Assembly (NCBI GenBank): GCA_015657535.1
Contig: JADHZB010001457.1
Coordinates: forward strand, 62,001-126,000
Source: Nephromyces sp. MM_2019
Lineage: Eukaryota > Apicomplexa > Aconoidasida > Nephromycida
Direction of reading: 5' to 3'
Length of the DNA: 64,000 nt
Shown here: positions 62,401 through 64,000 of the stretch, piece by piece
Numbering within the stretch: position 1 is the stretch's first letter
How the letters are laid out: each line of letters begins with the position of its first letter
Position numbers and translations under genes: made by a program
Notes under the pieces: generated by a model
The model's database searches: none
What the model was told of the DNA's origin: nothing
Seen by the model: only the letters and a program-made list of their open reading frames with translations

Positions 62401-62785
62401 TACTCATTAGCTCTATCAATTAAGCTAAGCTTTCTCAGAGACTTGTTCTCTGTTTTTCAATTTTCTCTATCTTAAAGATGCTGCCTTCATTTGCTTCTAT
62501 TTTCCTCTCTGATTCCTCGAACAAGTTCTAAACCTTTCATTTAACTCGTTTTTCTCTTGTTTTTTCGTACTTTGGGAACTTCACCGAAACATTCTTCTTC
62601 CTCTTTCAAAACACCCACTCACACACACCAACCCACACACACCAACCCAACACACACACAAACTCCCTCCTTTTCAGGGTTTACTGATCAATTTTGAGAT
62701 AAAAAAAGGTGTGAAGGATTTGCCTGCAGTTGCCGAATTGATTGAAACTTCTTTGCCGGCTGTGTGTTCCCAGCAATCCAGCTGA
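59441..62785 (+). CDS. adk: Adenylate kinase with zinc-type LID
   Basis: Adenylate kinase interconverts ATP + AMP and 2 ADP. Five exons join in phase: 59441-59691, 60161-60323, 61215-61313, 61900-62016 and 62678-62785, giving 245 aa (236 from the inner ATG at 59468). The P-loop is FLGAPGAGKGTYASRL; the AMP site follows with STGDMIREEVKSGSGLGKK. DCGKGWILDGFPRT is the family signature. The LID is of the long type with two Cys pairs, CDDC in exon 3 and CSRC formed across the exon 3/4 junction, as in zinc-binding kinases. KLIQRADDTAEVVAFRLETY and LIDYYDKQ follow, then GLLINFEIKKGVKDLPAV at the end. The N-terminus before MIANKSY is short and basic; targeting is unclear. Introns are 469-891 bases and rich in TG repeats on the sense strand. 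Confidence 0.93.
59929..60130. repeat. TG-rich tract in adenylate kinase intron 1
   Basis: Repeated GTGTGTG blocks interrupted by TTTT and CGTG fill much of intron 1 on the sense strand. They are the mirror image of the CA tracts in the minus-strand ACSF3-like gene. Confidence 0.8.
61765..61782. repeat. (TG)9 microsatellite in adenylate kinase intron 3
   Basis: A pure TG run between exons 3 and 4, on the sense strand. Confidence 0.9.
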
Positions 62786-63763
62786 TATAGCCAAACCTTG
62801 AGAACGTCAAATTTCCTATCAAGTTCATTCTTTGAAGAGATTTTTGTAACATTTTGCACAGTGCTGCTGATACTTGGAGTTTCTCCTTCTTTTATCTTTA
62901 CATTTTTGCATGTCTCGTAGCGATTTTTTCAGCTGTAGATTTGATGCAATGGCAGTCCTAAGAGAGTAGTTTTGAAGTTGATTTTTCCTAGTTTTTGATT
63001 TGATCTTTAAGCAGTTTAAGTTTCTGCTTAGCACTATTCGACTACACACGCATTAAATGGCTGAGCTGCTATATGTTGTAGGTTTGGCCACACACCTATC
63101 GTAGTATCGCATCAGTCTGTTAGAGCGTTGCTGGCGAAAAATGCGATAGCAGGCAAACTTTGGGTGGATTGAGGCGTTTCTCCGTTTAAATTGAGGATAA
63201 AACAAAGTGAAACTACCGTTTCAAACACCCCTGCTTGGTGGCTTACTCTCAGCTACCGCTTCTCTATCAATTATGTTCCCTGACTTTTGTATCTGTGTGT
63301 GTGTGTGTGTGTGTGTATTTTTTCGGCCAATTTTAAGGCCTTTTTTTGCACTTGCTAATGAAGATTTTTCTGAGGAGCAGTCTGCACGCAAAGGATGAGG
63401 ATTTATAGGCCTATGTGATGCATAGTATCCATCAATCACGTCTCATGCACTGCATGGGCGTTTACTTGGATGCTCAAGCTCTCGTATACACCCAGAAAAG
63501 CGGGTAAAAGATGCTACAGATACCCACTCATTCTCATCTTTTAGATTTTATAAAGAGTTCAAATCGAGCGAAAATTCAGGATTTTTCATGGAGACTTGAT
63601 TCCGCTGCAAACATTTTGATATATTTTTTTGTTTAAAGTTGAGAAAATGCCTTCCTGCAATTCAATCAACTATCTTCAAACGTTTCTGATTTTCAAGCAT
63701 GAAAAACAGGGGTATAAAATGTCGGACTTGTGTTGATTATTGCGTCCTTGCACCATGGCGGTG
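62786..63763. other. Intergenic after adenylate kinase; TG run
   Basis: No gene is recognised. A (TG) run of about 23 bases lies at 63294-63316. Short frames at 63207-63398 (plus) and 62825-63049 (minus) show no family features. Confidence 0.5.
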
Positions 63764-63935
63764 GCTACTTTTACATCCTCTTGTAGGAATTGACATAAAA
63801 CGTAGTTTTCTTTATTAAGAGCATGAAAATATAACTAAAAAAAGCTTTTTAACATCACCTTTATAGGTTAAAAAGCTACTTTTACATCCTCTTGTAGGAA
63901 TTGACATAAAACGTAGTTTTCTTTATTAAGAGCAT
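63764..63935. repeat. Exact 61-base direct repeat pair
   Basis: Two identical copies occupy 63764-63824 and 63875-63935, with a period of 111 bases. Each starts GCTACTTTTACATCCTCTTG and ends TTATTAAGAGCAT. The 50-base spacer carries the left arm of an inverted repeat whose right arm runs into copy 2. It may be the edge of a satellite or of a mobile element that continues beyond the window. Confidence 0.95.
63843..63877. repeat. Perfect 11-base inverted repeat
   Basis: AGCTTTTTAAC is followed 13 bases later by GTTAAAAAGCT. The right arm overlaps the first three bases of the second 61-base repeat copy. Confidence 0.9.
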
Positions 63936-64000
63936 CAATCATGCTCATCATTAAGATTTCTCTTGCGGTTAAGATCTTCATTTTCATTGTTTTTTTGCTC

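Noticed and set aside
1..64000. tRNA, rRNA, CRISPR, insertion sequences and prokaryotic operons
   Set aside because: I looked for tRNA T-loop-like GTTCGAATC contexts, regularly spaced repeats and transposase motifs by eye and found none that hold up. A covariance-model scan would be decisive for tRNAs.

Overview
The window is nuclear DNA of an intron-rich, AT-rich eukaryote, most probably a protist. Recognisable proteins are eukaryotic housekeeping proteins cut into many small exons with GT...AG borders and T-rich acceptors ending TTTTCAG. There is no operon structure, no ribosome-binding-site pattern and no recognisable tRNA, rRNA or CRISPR array. An alveolate or apicomplexan-like source would fit the gene style, but nothing here proves the taxon.

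Left part (1-24 kb): a two-domain protein with a BMT5-like (DUF2431) methyltransferase fold and C2H2 zinc fingers (minus, 2881-6954); a Pro/Tyr-rich single-exon protein of 449 aa (minus, 9085-10434); a gene-poor stretch; a complete four-exon nuclear transport factor 2 gene (minus, 17003-18268); an isolated plus-strand exon (20692-20946); and a divergent pair of unrecognised genes around a promoter gap of about 48 bases (minus 22071-23410, eight exons; plus 23459-24304, six exons).

Middle part (25-42 kb): a complete 14-exon CTNNBL1 gene (minus, 25130-28769); a two-exon RAD51 paralogue (plus, 31859-33240) with a 160-aa ORF convergent to it; a small five-exon plus gene (35434-36173); and a divergent TrmO-like gene (plus, from 36741 to about 42400).

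Right part (43-64 kb): a long minus-strand gene (43410 to about 54014) for an acyl-CoA/malonyl-CoA synthetase (ACSF3)-like protein whose ATP-binding motifs are degenerate; uncertain plus-strand exons at 58-59.2 kb; and a complete five-exon adenylate kinase with a zinc-type LID (plus, 59441-62785). Introns here are long and full of TG repeats on the sense strand. A 61-base direct repeat pair lies at the right edge.

Intron base composition follows transcription: sense strands of introns are T-rich (T/G-rich on the right), so A-rich plus-strand stretches mark minus-strand genes and vice versa. That signal prompted the reading that found the NTF2 gene. The genes belong to unrelated pathways (rRNA modification, splicing, nuclear transport, recombination, tRNA modification, lipid activation, nucleotide balance). 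Exon borders were set by hand from splice signals, reading phase and remembered family sequences; none was checked by alignment or RNA.
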